Under the pieces are notes generated by a model, which made no database searches, was not told where the DNA came from, and was given only the letters and a program-made list of their open reading frames with translations. A DNA stretch of 64,000 nucleotides from Methanospirillum stamsii (GTDB lineage Archaea; Halobacteriota; Methanomicrobia; Methanomicrobiales; Methanospirillaceae): the NCBI RefSeq assembly GCF_003173335.1, contig NZ_QGMZ01000006.1, forward strand, positions 145,310-209,309, in the 5' to 3' direction. How positions within the stretch are numbered: the stretch's first letter is position 1; each line of letters opens with the position of its first letter. Positions 1-8,919 of the stretch are shown piece by piece. The position numbers and the translations under genes are program-made.

Positions 1-270
1 AAACCAAGTGAATTGTCCGGCGGCCAACAACAACGGGTGGCCATTGCAAGATCTCTCGTGAATAATCCGAAAATTCTCCTGTGCGATGAGCCAACCGGAA
101 ACCTGGATTCGAAAACCGGTGTTCTGGTAATGAATATGTTAAAGAAATTAAATTCAAAAGGAAAAACCCTAATCATCGTTACCCATGACCCGGGAATTGC
201 AGCCCAGGCAGATCGAACAATTACAATCAGAGATGGAGAACTTGTTGCAGATGTGGTGAATAATCAATGA
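1..270 (+). CDS. ABC transporter ATP-binding protein, MacB/LolD type (3' part)
   Basis: This is the C-terminal part of a nucleotide-binding subunit; the frame is open from base 1, so the gene begins outside the window. It shows the ABC signature LSGGQQQR, the Walker [13 protein letters not shown] and the switch histidine in VTHD, which together place it in the MacB/LolD/FtsE-like branch. It would power the permease that follows. Its stop codon overlaps the ATG of that permease (ATGA at 267-270), so the two are translationally coupled. The transported substrate cannot be told from the sequence; the family handles peptides, lipoproteins, antibiotics or mechanotransmission. Confidence 0.93.
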   Translation, partial: KPSELSGGQQQRVAIARSLVNNPKILLCDEPTGNLDSKTGVLVMNMLKKLNSKGKTLIIVTHDPGIAAQADRTITIRDGELVADVVNNQ

Positions 271-1448
271 AAGATATCATTTTTGCAATGGCTGTCAGGA
301 ATGTAAAAATCAACATTCTCCGGTCCATCCTTGCTGCAATCGGCATTACTATCGGGATTATATCCATCGCTTCCATGGGGATGCTTGGTACAAATATGAC
401 TGCATCAGTTACCGACTCACTCTCTTCAATGGCCGATAAATTATCGGTCAGTCCCTATTCCGGAAAAGGAGGAGGAGGTGGCCCTCCCGGCATGTCAGGT
501 GATAGTGATAACCTTACCAAGAAACAATTCAAGGATATTGAAAAGATCGCCGGAAAATACGGGTATGTATACGGCGTCCATAATGTTCGTGCCAAGGTAA
601 AAAAAGGATCGGATGAATGGAGTACTCAGGTATATGGACTCGAAACAGATGCAATGAGAACAATCCTTGATAACCTGACTGCAGGCGGATATCCAAGTAC
701 TGATAATTCTGTTCTTATCGGACCTACCTTTGCATCAGATAATGATATGGAGGTCGGAAGCAGGTTTTCAGTCGGGGGAAGCGGAGTAAAAGTATCAGGG
801 ATCATCGAATCCAGGGGTATGACCATGGATCTGAATACCGATAGCGCAATTGTCATGACTAAAGATATGTATGAATCCCTTTTTGGAGCAAAGGATGAAT
901 ATAATCAGGCAAACATTGTCCTTGAGGATATAAATGATGCCGATGCCGTCACTACCGCATTAGAATCACAGATGAACCGAAGGGAAGAGACCATAAGAGT
1001 TCAGGACAGCAGCCGGATGGTTTCCATGATCTCGTCATCAGTGACAACGATCACGAGTTTTGCCTCTCTTATCGCCAGTATTTCTCTCCTTGTTGCAGCG
1101 GTATCAATTTTCAATATCATGATGATGTCAGTGACCGAACGTATCAGGGAGATTGGTGTTCTCCGGAGTATCGGAACACAAAAGAAAGAAATTCTCAGGA
1201 TGTTTGTCTACGAAGCAACACTCATCGGGATAATCGGGGCAACGCTTGGAATGATTTTGAGTATTATTATGGGATACTTTTTCATCCTGATCATGGTAGG
1301 AAGCACGAAGTATTTCTTTACGTATGATAGTCTTATTCATCTGCCCTATGCAATGGTGGTTGGACTTATCATTTGTATTTTCTCCGGCCTTTATCCAGCC
1401 TGGCGTGGAGCACAGATGGACCCCATTGAAGCTCTCCGGGCAGAATAA
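267..1448 (+). CDS. ABC transporter permease, MacB/FtsX family
   Basis: A 393-residue membrane subunit with the MacB topology: one N-terminal membrane helix (about residues 15-40), a large extracytoplasmic domain (about 45-265) and three C-terminal helices (about 270-295, 318-345, 360-380) that form the FtsX domain. The sequence between the last helices, [19 protein letters not shown], and the C-terminal end [16 protein letters not shown] are characteristic of the family. The external domain begins with an unusual glycine-rich stretch ([13 protein letters not shown], about residues 66-78), probably a flexible linker. It partners the ATPase just upstream and the start is fixed by the ATGA overlap. 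Substrate unknown. Confidence 0.93.
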   Translation: MKDIIFAMAVRNVKINILRSILAAIGITIGIISIASMGMLGTNMTASVTDSLSSMADKLSVSPYSGKGGGGGPPGMSGDSDNLTKKQFKDIEKIAGKYGYVYGVHNVRAKVKKGSDEWSTQVYGLETDAMRTILDNLTAGGYPSTDNSVLIGPTFASDNDMEVGSRFSVGGSGVKVSGIIESRGMTMDLNTDSAIVMTKDMYESLFGAKDEYNQANIVLEDINDADAVTTALESQMNRREETIRVQDSSRMVSMISSSVTTITSFASLIASISLLVAAVSIFNIMMMSVTERIREIGVLRSIGTQKKEILRMFVYEATLIGIIGATLGMILSIIMGYFFILIMVGSTKYFFTYDSLIHLPYAMVVGLIICIFSGLYPAWRGAQMDPIEALRAE

Positions 1449-1525
1449 ATCATCCTACTTTTATTTATCCAACTTTTTTAATATCCTACCAACCGGTTGC
1501 AGATTCCAACCAGATATCCAGACTT

Positions 1526-1572
1526 TCTTTATATATTACGAAAACAATCTCTATGTGTACCTTTTAGGTACA
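1526..1572 (+). promoter_or_regulatory. Candidate promoter with operator-like dyad
   Basis: A TATA-like element (CTTTATATATTA, about 1526-1537) is followed by the perfect inverted repeat TGTACC-TTTTA-GGTACA at 1556-1572. An archaeal transcript would be expected to start about 25 bases downstream of the TATA box, which falls at the edge of the dyad, a usual place for a repressor site. The next downstream gene on this strand starts only at 2062, so the leader would be about 500 bases. Both elements are visible; the regulatory role is inferred. Confidence 0.4.
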
Positions 1573-1592
1573 AATACGTAAACATCCGGGAC

Positions 1593-1624
1593 ATTCCGGT
1601 TGCAGAGAGAATCTGCACCGGAAT
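1593..1624. repeat. Strong imperfect hairpin in intergenic DNA
   Basis: Arms ATTCCGGT-T-GCAGA and TCTGC-ACCGGAAT pair over 13 base pairs with a single bulged T, around a 5-base loop (GAGAA, 1607-1611). No T-run follows on the plus strand, so it is not a typical intrinsic terminator there. It could be an RNA structure in a long leader, a processed small RNA or a DNA-level signal. Confidence 0.5.
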
Positions 1625-1746
1625 ATAATAACCAGGAAATAACAGCCTTCTCATCACCATCAAGCTGGTCGCATACCTATTCCAGAGAAACGCATAATCA
1701 CCCTTTCAATCGAAAGAATGTGATGAGAAACAGATATACTGGTTCA

Positions 1747-1875
1747 TTATTCCGAATCCACCAGAGATTTTTCTATGCCAACATGAGAGAGTGCATCATG
1801 GTATGCGACCAGATTCTCCAGCTTGTTTTCATCTATTTTTCTGATAACCAGATCAGGATCCGTTATTAAGTAATA
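1747..1875 (-). pseudogene. Coding-like fragment without a start codon
   Basis: On the minus strand a frame of 42 codons plus stop reads with strongly protein-like composition (for example DPDLVIRKIDENKLENLV, then AYHDALSHVGIEKSLV). It has an in-frame TGA just upstream and no ATG, GTG or TTG in a plausible start position, so it looks like the 3' end of a decayed gene. I do not recognise the family, and chance cannot be excluded at this length. Confidence 0.3.
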
Positions 1876-2061
1876 TCAAACTCTTTTGATGGATATTCAT
1901 GTTTTCATTTCCGTTTTTCTTATAACAGGTTTACCATAATCTATTAAGAAATCATGATGGTTTGAATACCTAAGATTATCCGGCACCAGCAGGCATTTAC
2001 TCAATAAGATTTAATAATATTGCTTTTAGAATGGCCTAATTAACCCTAGGAAAAAACGTCC

Positions 2062-2775
2062 ATGACTATTCAAAAAACACAATATTCTATCCTTATTGTT
2101 GACGATGATGATGACAACCTGCAAGTGGCGGCAAAGATCATTAGTAACGCCGGATTAAGAGCCCTGATTGCTTCAGATGGAGAGAGTGCACTTGAAATAA
2201 TTGATACCCTAATTCCGGATGCAATTCTCCTTGATGTTATGATGCCCGGAATGAGCGGAATTGAATTATGCCAGAAAATTAAAACCAGGCCTGATTGTTC
2301 GATGGTCCCAGTAATATTCCTCTCTGCAGTTGGTGAAGACTCAGAGATTGAGAAGGGACTTTTGCTCGGTGGTTCGGATTATATCACGAAACCTTTCAGA
2401 GAACGTGTCTTACTTGCCCGCCTCAGATTGCATATTGAAAAAGGGTTGTATTTAAAAGAAATTGCAGAAAAGAACCAGGAACTCGTCTCTAAAAATTATC
2501 AGCTTGTTGAACTTCAAAACCAACTCCTTACAGCAAATGACGCATTAGAAAAACAAATCAATAAAAATTTAGAAATTTTTGCTGCAATGAACGATAAAAT
2601 CAGGAACCCGCTTGCAGTTGCTCTGGCCATGATCGACATAACCGAAGATACAAATTCACAAAAAATTATCGAACAACTTAATAGAATAGACAAAGCAGTT
2701 GATGACCTGGACAAAGGTTTTATGGATTCTGACAAGATCAGGTCATTCCTAAAAAAACATTATAATATTGACTAA
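2062..2775 (+). CDS. Response regulator with receiver domain and histidine-less dimerisation segment
   Basis: The 237-residue protein starts with a receiver domain (about 8-125): acidic pocket DDDDD at 16-20, phosphoacceptor D58 in LLDVMMPG, and conserved K in YITKPF. A coiled coil (about 130-175) follows, then a segment NDKIRNPLAVALAMIDI that resembles the H-box helix of methanogen sensor kinases but carries no histidine, and no ATPase domain follows. It therefore looks like a receiver fused to a dimerisation helix, probably a dimeric phosphorylated adaptor and not a kinase. It is the first gene of a three-gene set; the hybrid kinase begins 6 bases after its stop. Confidence 0.85.
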   Translation: MTIQKTQYSILIVDDDDDNLQVAAKIISNAGLRALIASDGESALEIIDTLIPDAILLDVMMPGMSGIELCQKIKTRPDCSMVPVIFLSAVGEDSEIEKGLLLGGSDYITKPFRERVLLARLRLHIEKGLYLKEIAEKNQELVSKNYQLVELQNQLLTANDALEKQINKNLEIFAAMNDKIRNPLAVALAMIDITEDTNSQKIIEQLNRIDKAVDDLDKGFMDSDKIRSFLKKHYNID

Positions 2776-2781
2776 AAAATC

Positions 2782-5316
2782 ATGAATGTCCGGACAAAAA
2801 TTCTTTTTAAATTATTATTAACCTGTCTCATAGCCCTTGGTTTATTCTGGATTGTATCATCGTATGTAATCGATGTTGAGCACAAGGAGGTAGAACAAAC
2901 CAATATTCTTGAAACCATGCAATTGGGTTATAATCTTCTTGCTCATGATCTCGAAGAGATCAATGCTACGATAAAAGAACAGGCGATAAGAAATGAAATT
3001 ATTTCTTATGTGAATTTTAATAATATAGATGAATTAAATCAATTTCCCCCTCCTCCACCTGTAATTAATAAAACAGGTTTTATTCCCACTTTGACTGAAA
3101 ACACCCTTTCTTTAAGTAACCTGGATTTTATGTACCTCTATAATGCCAGTGGAAGCCTGATATTTGATAGAGAAACAAAACAGATAAAAAACCTATCAGA
3201 ATCGGGAAAAGATAATTTCAGACATCTCCTTCAAAAAAATGTTGAATTGCATAGCCATTCTGATATGAGAGGATTTCAGGATGTTGGACTTTTAGAGATA
3301 TCAGAAAAACCTATGATGTTTGCATCATCTCCGATACATAACCATTCAGGATTCATGATTGGCACAATTGTCGGCGGGCGATTTATTACCCAGAAAGATG
3401 TCTATTATTACTCATCAATTCTTTCTAATTCCATTACAATAAAGCCGGTTTTTAATCTCTCCACACTTATTGGAAAGTCAGAACTGATTGGAAAGATAAA
3501 ACCCGGATTCCAGGTTTTTAATACAAATGAAGGATTGGAAAATTATTCTTTCACCCTGTATCCCATGCTGGGAGGAGGAGCATGTATCCTCACCGGTTCA
3601 TGGCCTGTCCCCCAATTCAGGGATGAAATAAAATATTTCATGTTATTTGGGTTTTCTATCATTTTCCTGATTTTTATTATTCTCAATATCCTTACCGTTG
3701 ATCATGACATCCTTGGAAGAATGAGACAGTTGATACGAAAAATGAAAGTAATTGAGTCTCAGCAGGACTGGTCAAAGGTAAACCCTGATGTTCTCATAAT
3801 ACCAGGTGAGGATGATTTTTCAGACCTCTCTAAGGTAATGGCTGATCTTGTCAGACACATACTCAAAATGACACGGGATCTGGATACTGCAAGAAATGAA
3901 GCTGAATCTGCTAACCGGGCGAAGAGTATTTTTTTAGCGAATATGAGTCATGAGATTCGAACACCTCTGAATGCCATTATCGGGTTTAGTTCATTAATTG
4001 AACATGAAGTGGAGGAACCCCGGATGGTCAGATACGTGAATTCAATTCATTCAGCCGGGAACAGTCTTCTCTCTCTCATAAATGAGATCCTGGATCTCTC
4101 AAAAATTGATGCGCATAAACTGGAACTTGTGCAAAGTCCGGTAAACCTGAAAAAAGTGATGGAGGAGATTGACCTTATACTTGGAGAAAGGGCAAGGGTC
4201 AGGGGATTAAACTTTACACTGACTATACCTTCAGACATCCCGGCCATTATGCTGGATGAGAACAGAATCAGGCAGGTCCTGCTAAATATCGTGGGTAATG
4301 CAGTAAAATTTACCAAATCCGGATCTATTTCTCTATCATTACACTACGAGCCATGTGATGAAAACAGATGCATACTAACTTTTTTGGTTGAAGATACTGG
4401 TATCGGGATTCCATATGCCGACCAGGAAAAAATATTCCATGCTTTTGAACAGCAGGATTCTTCACTTGTCAAACAATATGGAGGGACAGGTCTTGGGCTT
4501 TCAATAAGTAAAAAACTGATAAAAATGATGGGAGGGACTATAAGCTTAGAAAGTGAGCCTGATGTCGGGAGTGTTTTCAGGATTCAGATTCCTGCCATTA
4601 TTAGCATTGAAAACACAGATACTTTGGAGAAAGAACCATTTACTCTACCATCCTTCAAATCAGCACACCTGCTCATTGTGGATGACGTTGAAAATAACCT
4701 GATTGTACTTGCAGATATGATAAAAAAGTTAGGCCTTATTCCACATCCTTTACATTCGGCAGATGAAGCTCTTTCATCCTTCAATTTGATAAACCCGGAT
4801 TTGGTCATCACCGATATCAGAATGCCGGGTATGAAGGGTGATGCAATGGCAGCAGAAATTAGAGAAAATTACAAAAAACACGTGCCAATCATTGCTCTTA
4901 CTGCTCTTATAAACCCTGAAGATGAAGCAAAACTGGATCTGTTCGATGCAGTACTACGAAAACCAATCACCCTTATGGATCTGGTGCCAAAGCTCAGGGA
5001 ATTCTTACCAGTCATCAACGAAAATAAGAGTTCATTAATCGAAAAACCGAAAAAGATGCAGCATGGAATTTCTCCGGAAATATGCAAAGAGGCAGACAAT
5101 CTTTTCCATGCAAGGTTATCCACTTTTAAAAGAAAATTCATTCCCGGAGATGTTATTGTCCTTGCTAATGAAATGAAAGAGTTTGGAGAACAGAATGGAA
5201 TTGAACTGTTCGATATTATGGCAAAAAGATTAAAACAGGCTGCAGAAGATTTCGACCTCAAAATGGTAAAAGATATCCTAAAAGAATTCGAGGAACTCGT
5301 TCATGGCAATATGTAA
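2782..5316 (+). CDS. Membrane-bound hybrid sensor histidine kinase
   Basis: An 844-residue kinase. A helix at about residues 9-29 and another at about 288-310 flank an extracytoplasmic sensor of about 250 residues (CHASE4-like in position; family not certain). A linker leads to a classical HisKA domain with [16 protein letters not shown] (phosphorylated H390), a HATPase domain (about 495-605; N-box [11 protein letters not shown]1 DTGIGIP, G2 [13 protein letters not shown]), a receiver (about 635-755; acceptor D678 in VITDIRMPG) and a C-terminal helical tail (about 775-844) lacking an obvious Hpt histidine. The kinase core is of bacterial type, unlike the archaeal-style kinase domain of the next gene. 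Its 3' end overlaps that gene by 14 bases. Confidence 0.92.
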   Translation: MNVRTKILFKLLLTCLIALGLFWIVSSYVIDVEHKEVEQTNILETMQLGYNLLAHDLEEINATIKEQAIRNEIISYVNFNNIDELNQFPPPPPVINKTGFIPTLTENTLSLSNLDFMYLYNASGSLIFDRETKQIKNLSESGKDNFRHLLQKNVELHSHSDMRGFQDVGLLEISEKPMMFASSPIHNHSGFMIGTIVGGRFITQKDVYYYSSILSNSITIKPVFNLSTLIGKSELIGKIKPGFQVFNTNEGLENYSFTLYPMLGGGACILTGSWPVPQFRDEIKYFMLFGFSIIFLIFIILNILTVDHDILGRMRQLIRKMKVIESQQDWSKVNPDVLIIPGEDDFSDLSKVMADLVRHILKMTRDLDTARNEAESANRAKSIFLANMSHEIRTPLNAIIGFSSLIEHEVEEPRMVRYVNSIHSAGNSLLSLINEILDLSKIDAHKLELVQSPVNLKKVMEEIDLILGERARVRGLNFTLTIPSDIPAIMLDENRIRQVLLNIVGNAVKFTKSGSISLSLHYEPCDENRCILTFLVEDTGIGIPYADQEKIFHAFEQQDSSLVKQYGGTGLGLSISKKLIKMMGGTISLESEPDVGSVFRIQIPAIISIENTDTLEKEPFTLPSFKSAHLLIVDDVENNLIVLADMIKKLGLIPHPLHSADEALSSFNLINPDLVITDIRMPGMKGDAMAAEIRENYKKHVPIIALTALINPEDEAKLDLFDAVLRKPITLMDLVPKLREFLPVINENKSSLIEKPKKMQHGISPEICKEADNLFHARLSTFKRKFIPGDVIVLANEMKEFGEQNGIELFDIMAKRLKQAAEDFDLKMVKDILKEFEELVHGNM

Positions 5317-6415
5317 TCCGGAAAAGGAAAAGACCATCCTTATAGTAGATGATGATGAAAATAACCTCCAGTTAGCTGCAAAGATAATACATTCCGCCGG
5401 ATTTCAGGTTTTACTCGCACGAGATGGACTTTCAGCCCTGGAGATATGCGAGTCAGAACTACCTGATGCTATTATCCTTGACATTATGATGCCGGGTATG
5501 AATGGTCTTGATGTTTGTCAGCAAATGAGAGAGAAAGAAAAACTTGAGAATACTCCCATTATCTTCCTTTCCGCTGCCGGAGAAGATGAAATGCTGGAAA
5601 AGGGACTTGATTGTGGTGGTGTAGACTATGTCTCAAAACCGGTTAAAACCCGGATTCTTCTGGCAAGACTGAAATTTCATATCGAACGGGGAATCCTCCG
5701 GAAAACCATCTGTGAGAAAAATTCAGAACTCGACATAAATAATAAAAAACTCATAGAAAATGAAGCACAACTCAAAATGGCAATTCAAAAATTACAGCTT
5801 CTTTCCGGGATTACCAGACATGACATACTCAATAAAGTAACTTCCCTCAATGGATATATGGCCCTGATTGAAGATGAAGTATCAGGAGATGAAGTAACGG
5901 AATATGTAACAAGGGCAAAGGAAAATGTTGAGACCATCAGAAAGCAGATTACTTTTACCCGGGACTACCAGCAGATGGGAATGCATGCACCGCAGTGGCA
6001 AAAAGTACAGGGCATATTCCAACATGTCTTCAGGTCAATGAACAATCAATCTCTCATATTTGAAACAAACCTTGACGGTATCGAATGTTATGCAGATCCG
6101 CTTTTTGAGAGAGTCTGTTACAACCTGATTGAAAATTCCTTCAGACATGGAAAAAATCTTACAGAGATCCGGATTTTTTTTGAGATACGGGGCGATAATC
6201 TTATTCTCATTTATGAAGATAACGGAGGAGGCGTTCCAGAATCACAAAAAGAAAATATTTTTTTAAGAAAATATTATAAAAATTCTGGATTCGGGCTATT
6301 TCTTTCTAAAGATATCCTCAACATTACTGGATTGACCATACAGGAGAAAGGAAAAGAAGGAACAGGAGTCAGGTTTGAAATTACCGTTCCAAAAAAATAT
6401 TACCGGCTGGGATGA
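5303..6415 (+). CDS. Receiver domain-histidine kinase (soluble)
   Basis: A 370-residue soluble protein: receiver domain (about 8-125; pocket DDDE, acceptor D60 in ILDIMMPG, conserved K in YVSKPV), coiled coil (about 130-165), an archaeal H-box [11 protein letters not shown] (about 171-181) and a HATPase domain with N-box [11 protein letters not shown]1 EDNGGGVP and G2 [10 protein letters not shown]. The receiver is close to that of the first gene of the operon (both have LAAKII/VAAKII and the GMxGxxxCQ motif), suggesting duplication. The ATG at 5303 lies inside the end of the hybrid kinase gene, so the two are coupled. A phosphate path from membrane kinase to this protein is likely but not provable here. 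Confidence 0.9.
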   Translation: MAICNPEKEKTILIVDDDENNLQLAAKIIHSAGFQVLLARDGLSALEICESELPDAIILDIMMPGMNGLDVCQQMREKEKLENTPIIFLSAAGEDEMLEKGLDCGGVDYVSKPVKTRILLARLKFHIERGILRKTICEKNSELDINNKKLIENEAQLKMAIQKLQLLSGITRHDILNKVTSLNGYMALIEDEVSGDEVTEYVTRAKENVETIRKQITFTRDYQQMGMHAPQWQKVQGIFQHVFRSMNNQSLIFETNLDGIECYADPLFERVCYNLIENSFRHGKNLTEIRIFFEIRGDNLILIYEDNGGGVPESQKENIFLRKYYKNSGFGLFLSKDILNITGLTIQEKGKEGTGVRFEITVPKKYYRLG

Positions 6416-6441
6416 ATTTTATTATTTTCCAGATACTTTAC

Positions 6442-6789
6442 TTAGTTACCTGAATTCTCCCGGATCATAGTCAGCATCATTTTAAATCGTTTTATGGCTT
6501 GTACCGCATGAGGTCTATTTGCCGGAAAGATTATGGTTTCTCCTTCCTTCATTCCGGAGGAGACACCATCTACACGAACTTCACATTCTCCCTCAAGAAT
6601 GGTCACTATCGCATCAAAAGGAGCAGTATGCTCTGAAAGACCTTCCCCCTCATCGAATGAAAACAGTGTAATTGATCCGCTTTTCTTGAGAATAATCATC
6701 CGACTTGCAATGGTCCCTTCCTGGTACTGGATGAGATCTTTCATCCTGAAAACTTTTCCAAGTAATTCCTCCCGATTTTTATCACTCAT
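6442..6789 (-). CDS. Small cupin-domain protein
   Basis: A 115-residue single-domain cupin. The two cupin motifs are visible: the first around residues 51-75 (SEHTAPFDAIVTILEGECEV) and the second around 80-97 (GETIIFPANRPHAVQA), giving conserved histidines that usually hold a metal. Proteins of this size are often sensors or small-molecule isomerases or dioxygenases; function cannot be assigned. The start is supported by AGAGGA a few bases upstream of the ATG. It is convergent with the signalling operon and appears monocistronic. Confidence 0.8.
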   Translation of the reverse strand: MSDKNREELLGKVFRMKDLIQYQEGTIASRMIILKKSGSITLFSFDEGEGLSEHTAPFDAIVTILEGECEVRVDGVSSGMKEGETIIFPANRPHAVQAIKRFKMMLTMIRENSGN

Positions 6790-6899
6790 TGAATTCCTCT
6801 AATTTATTTAATTGATAACATAGGTAGAGATATTCTGGAATTAAAAAAAAAATTTTTCTCATAAAAAACTTAATTCAAACCTAATACCAAAAAAAGGAA

Positions 6900-8093
6900 T
6901 TACTTCCATACAACATCCAGAATGTAAAATTCATAAGCATTCACTCCATCTGGATTTTGGAGCGTATAATCAAGGCCCATATTCAGTCTGAACAGACCAT
7001 CAGGACGGTTTTGTGGGGCTCCCCAACTGTTGAGAACTGTCCAGTATGAGTGCTCCGGGTCGGTATCGTCATACCCAATGATAAGCATTACATGGCCACC
7101 ATCATTTTCTGTAGCATTTGGATCCTGAACCGGAGTGAAGATGGCATTTTCACTCTGGTTTGTCCAGAAGTCCATGAATGGGTCCCAGTTATCAGGAGTA
7201 TAGATAATAATTACACCTTTTCCAGAGTATAATGCTGCCTTGATTGACTGAATAGCGGTCTCATTACCGATATACTGCTCTTCATATACACTATTCGTCG
7301 CAATCATTTGTGCACTGATATTTTCTATCGTGTAAAAAGGATCTTTCGCAATTGAAGATGCCGGAGTTGTTGTTGATTCTCCCTGCTCACACATCTGTGA
7401 ACTATCTGCAAAGGATGCATTCGTGTTATTCCATGGAATTGCCATTTTTGTAGTATTGTAAAAATCTGCAAACCAGGTAGGATTTCCACCGCAACATGCC
7501 CATATCCCGGTCCCATTATGATAATTAGAATTAAAATACTGAACAGATAAGCGGTCAGTGATATTTTTCTGATAGGATAGGTCAAGTTGTAATGCTGCTG
7601 TATCAGCAAAAACCCAGCAATTTCCACAATGTTCCGGACTTCCTCCTGTCTGATCCTGTTCATCAGGTACATATACCAGGTTATTTAAAAGGCTGAAATT
7701 TCCAGGAGGTAGGTCTTTCAAATCATCCGGAATAACAAACCGGGGTGTATTTTTATTTGCCTCCTGCATTGCCAGGACAATTTCTGATTGCAGACCCATG
7801 ATAGCAGCATCCGGACTACCAGAGGAACCGGTATCAGTTTCAGCATCGATGATATCTTCAGTGAGACTTTGAATATCAAGGTTTTCATATTGACTCAGGT
7901 CCATGGCCCTTCCGATGTCCACCGCATTGATATTTCTAAATACGCTAATATTTTCCGGATTAATATCCTGAAGCTTTATTCCATCAATTGTCAGGGCAGG
8001 TTGACATGAAGAACAGGTATCACTGAGCGTTACCGGGAAAAGCAGGGATATTACAACAAGAAGAATCACTGTCGTTTTCAGGTATGGAGTCAT
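6900..8093 (-). CDS. Secreted papain-like (C1A) cysteine protease
   Basis: A 397-residue protein with an N-terminal signal peptide (hydrophobic about 6-24). After a proregion-like segment the C1 peptidase core starts near residue 136. The catalytic cysteine is C159 in CGNCWVFADTA, the histidine H334 in GGHVMLIIGYDD and the asparagine N355 in VLNSWG; the order Cys-His-Asn and spacing fit papain. Extra cysteine pairs (C27/C30, C200/C201, C235) could form disulfides outside the cell. It probably degrades extracellular protein or processes surface proteins. A 14-bp perfect palindrome of alternating AT sequence with TATA character lies just upstream (8107-8120). Confidence 0.9.
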   Translation of the reverse strand: MTPYLKTTVILLVVISLLFPVTLSDTCSSCQPALTIDGIKLQDINPENISVFRNINAVDIGRAMDLSQYENLDIQSLTEDIIDAETDTGSSGSPDAAIMGLQSEIVLAMQEANKNTPRFVIPDDLKDLPPGNFSLLNNLVYVPDEQDQTGGSPEHCGNCWVFADTAALQLDLSYQKNITDRLSVQYFNSNYHNGTGIWACCGGNPTWFADFYNTTKMAIPWNNTNASFADSSQMCEQGESTTTPASSIAKDPFYTIENISAQMIATNSVYEEQYIGNETAIQSIKAALYSGKGVIIIYTPDNWDPFMDFWTNQSENAIFTPVQDPNATENDGGHVMLIIGYDDTDPEHSYWTVLNSWGAPQNRPDGLFRLNMGLDYTLQNPDGVNAYEFYILDVVWK

Positions 8094-8106
8094 GATTGGA
8101 TACAGT

Positions 8107-8120
8107 ATATATGCATATAT
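8107..8120. promoter_or_regulatory. Palindromic TATA-rich site upstream of the protease gene
   Basis: ATATATGCATATAT is a perfect 14-bp palindrome, 14 bases upstream of the protease start codon. Being symmetric it offers TATA-like sequence in both directions, but it is rather close to the start for a standard archaeal promoter unless the message is nearly leaderless. TATA-like CTATAAAA also follows on the plus strand (8121-8128) ahead of the divergent acetyltransferase at 8229. Confidence 0.4.
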
Positions 8121-8228
8121 CTATAAAACCAAATCCCTTATTGAACCGATTTTGTTTATAGAACCGGATCACTCCACCGATATCCACAGATATAATATAG
8201 ATAACAGTTTTCATAGGTACAGATAACC

Positions 8229-8852
8229 GTGGCTATCATAGTTCCCCTCTCATCTTATCATATTTCAAAAGCAGCACGACTCTATACTGACGTTTTCCTG
8301 AATGATGAACCTACATCAGTCCTCCATGCTCCGGACCCGGCCATGTTTCTTCCCTTTGCAGAAATTTATGTCAGGGCTGTTTTTACAAAAAACCTCAGTT
8401 TTGTTTCACTGGATCAGTCATCAGAAATGACAGGATTTATCTTCTGTCTGGACCTGCTTTCAGATATCCGGGATGAAGGAGAAGAAATGGTTCAGTTTCT
8501 CAGTCATTTTCGAGAGACGGTTGCATTGATTGAGAAACTGGAGGAAACATACTTGGATCTTTCCAGGATTACTCCCGGAACAGTTCTCCATGTGTTCCAG
8601 ATTGGAGTAGATGCCAGGCATAGGAAATCCGGAATTGCCAAAGAACTCATTACCCGGGTGATTTCATGGGGGAAAACCCAGGGATATTCCAGGATTGTAG
8701 CGGACTGTACCAGTATGGCATCCCTTCGCTCCTTTGAATCATGTGGGTTTCAATGCACTGGATCAATACCGTATGATTCATTCACTGTAGATGGAAAGAA
8801 TTTCTTTTCAAATTTAAATGGCAGTATATCTCTGGTTGTAAAAAACCTCTGA
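8229..8852 (+). CDS. GNAT-family N-acetyltransferase
   Basis: A 207-residue protein with the GNAT fold: the acetyl-CoA binding motif is IGVDARHRKSGIAKELI (about 132-148, containing R-x-x-G-x-A) preceded by the beta-4 strand VLHVFQIGV. The C-terminal part YSRIVADCTSMASLRSFESCGF is the usual strand-helix of the family. The start is GTG. Substrate unknown; the family acetylates small amines, antibiotics or protein N-termini. It sits between two secreted hydrolase genes with no overlap to either. Confidence 0.85.
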   Translation: MAIIVPLSSYHISKAARLYTDVFLNDEPTSVLHAPDPAMFLPFAEIYVRAVFTKNLSFVSLDQSSEMTGFIFCLDLLSDIRDEGEEMVQFLSHFRETVALIEKLEETYLDLSRITPGTVLHVFQIGVDARHRKSGIAKELITRVISWGKTQGYSRIVADCTSMASLRSFESCGFQCTGSIPYDSFTVDGKNFFSNLNGSISLVVKNL

Positions 8853-8919
8853 CCGAACCTGACAAAGACTCCGGGTTTTTTTCGATACTTATATCTACAT
8901 GGTTATTGAATGAAACCAC

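Larger units (their letters stand above)
1449..2061. other. Intergenic stretch without a confident gene
   Basis: This 613-base gap between the ABC permease and the response-regulator operon holds a TATA-like element (about 1526-1537), an inverted repeat TGTACC-N5-GGTACA (1556-1572), a strong imperfect hairpin (1593-1624) and a 42-codon coding-like fragment on the minus strand (1747-1875). Two plus-strand open frames here have no recognisable family and poor coding character. Confidence 0.6.

Noticed and set aside
1324..1869. Two plus-strand open frames (1324-1581 and 1600-1869)
   Set aside because: The first overlaps the ABC permease and has no family; the second runs through the hairpin and opposite to the coding-like minus fragment. 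Composition is not protein-like.
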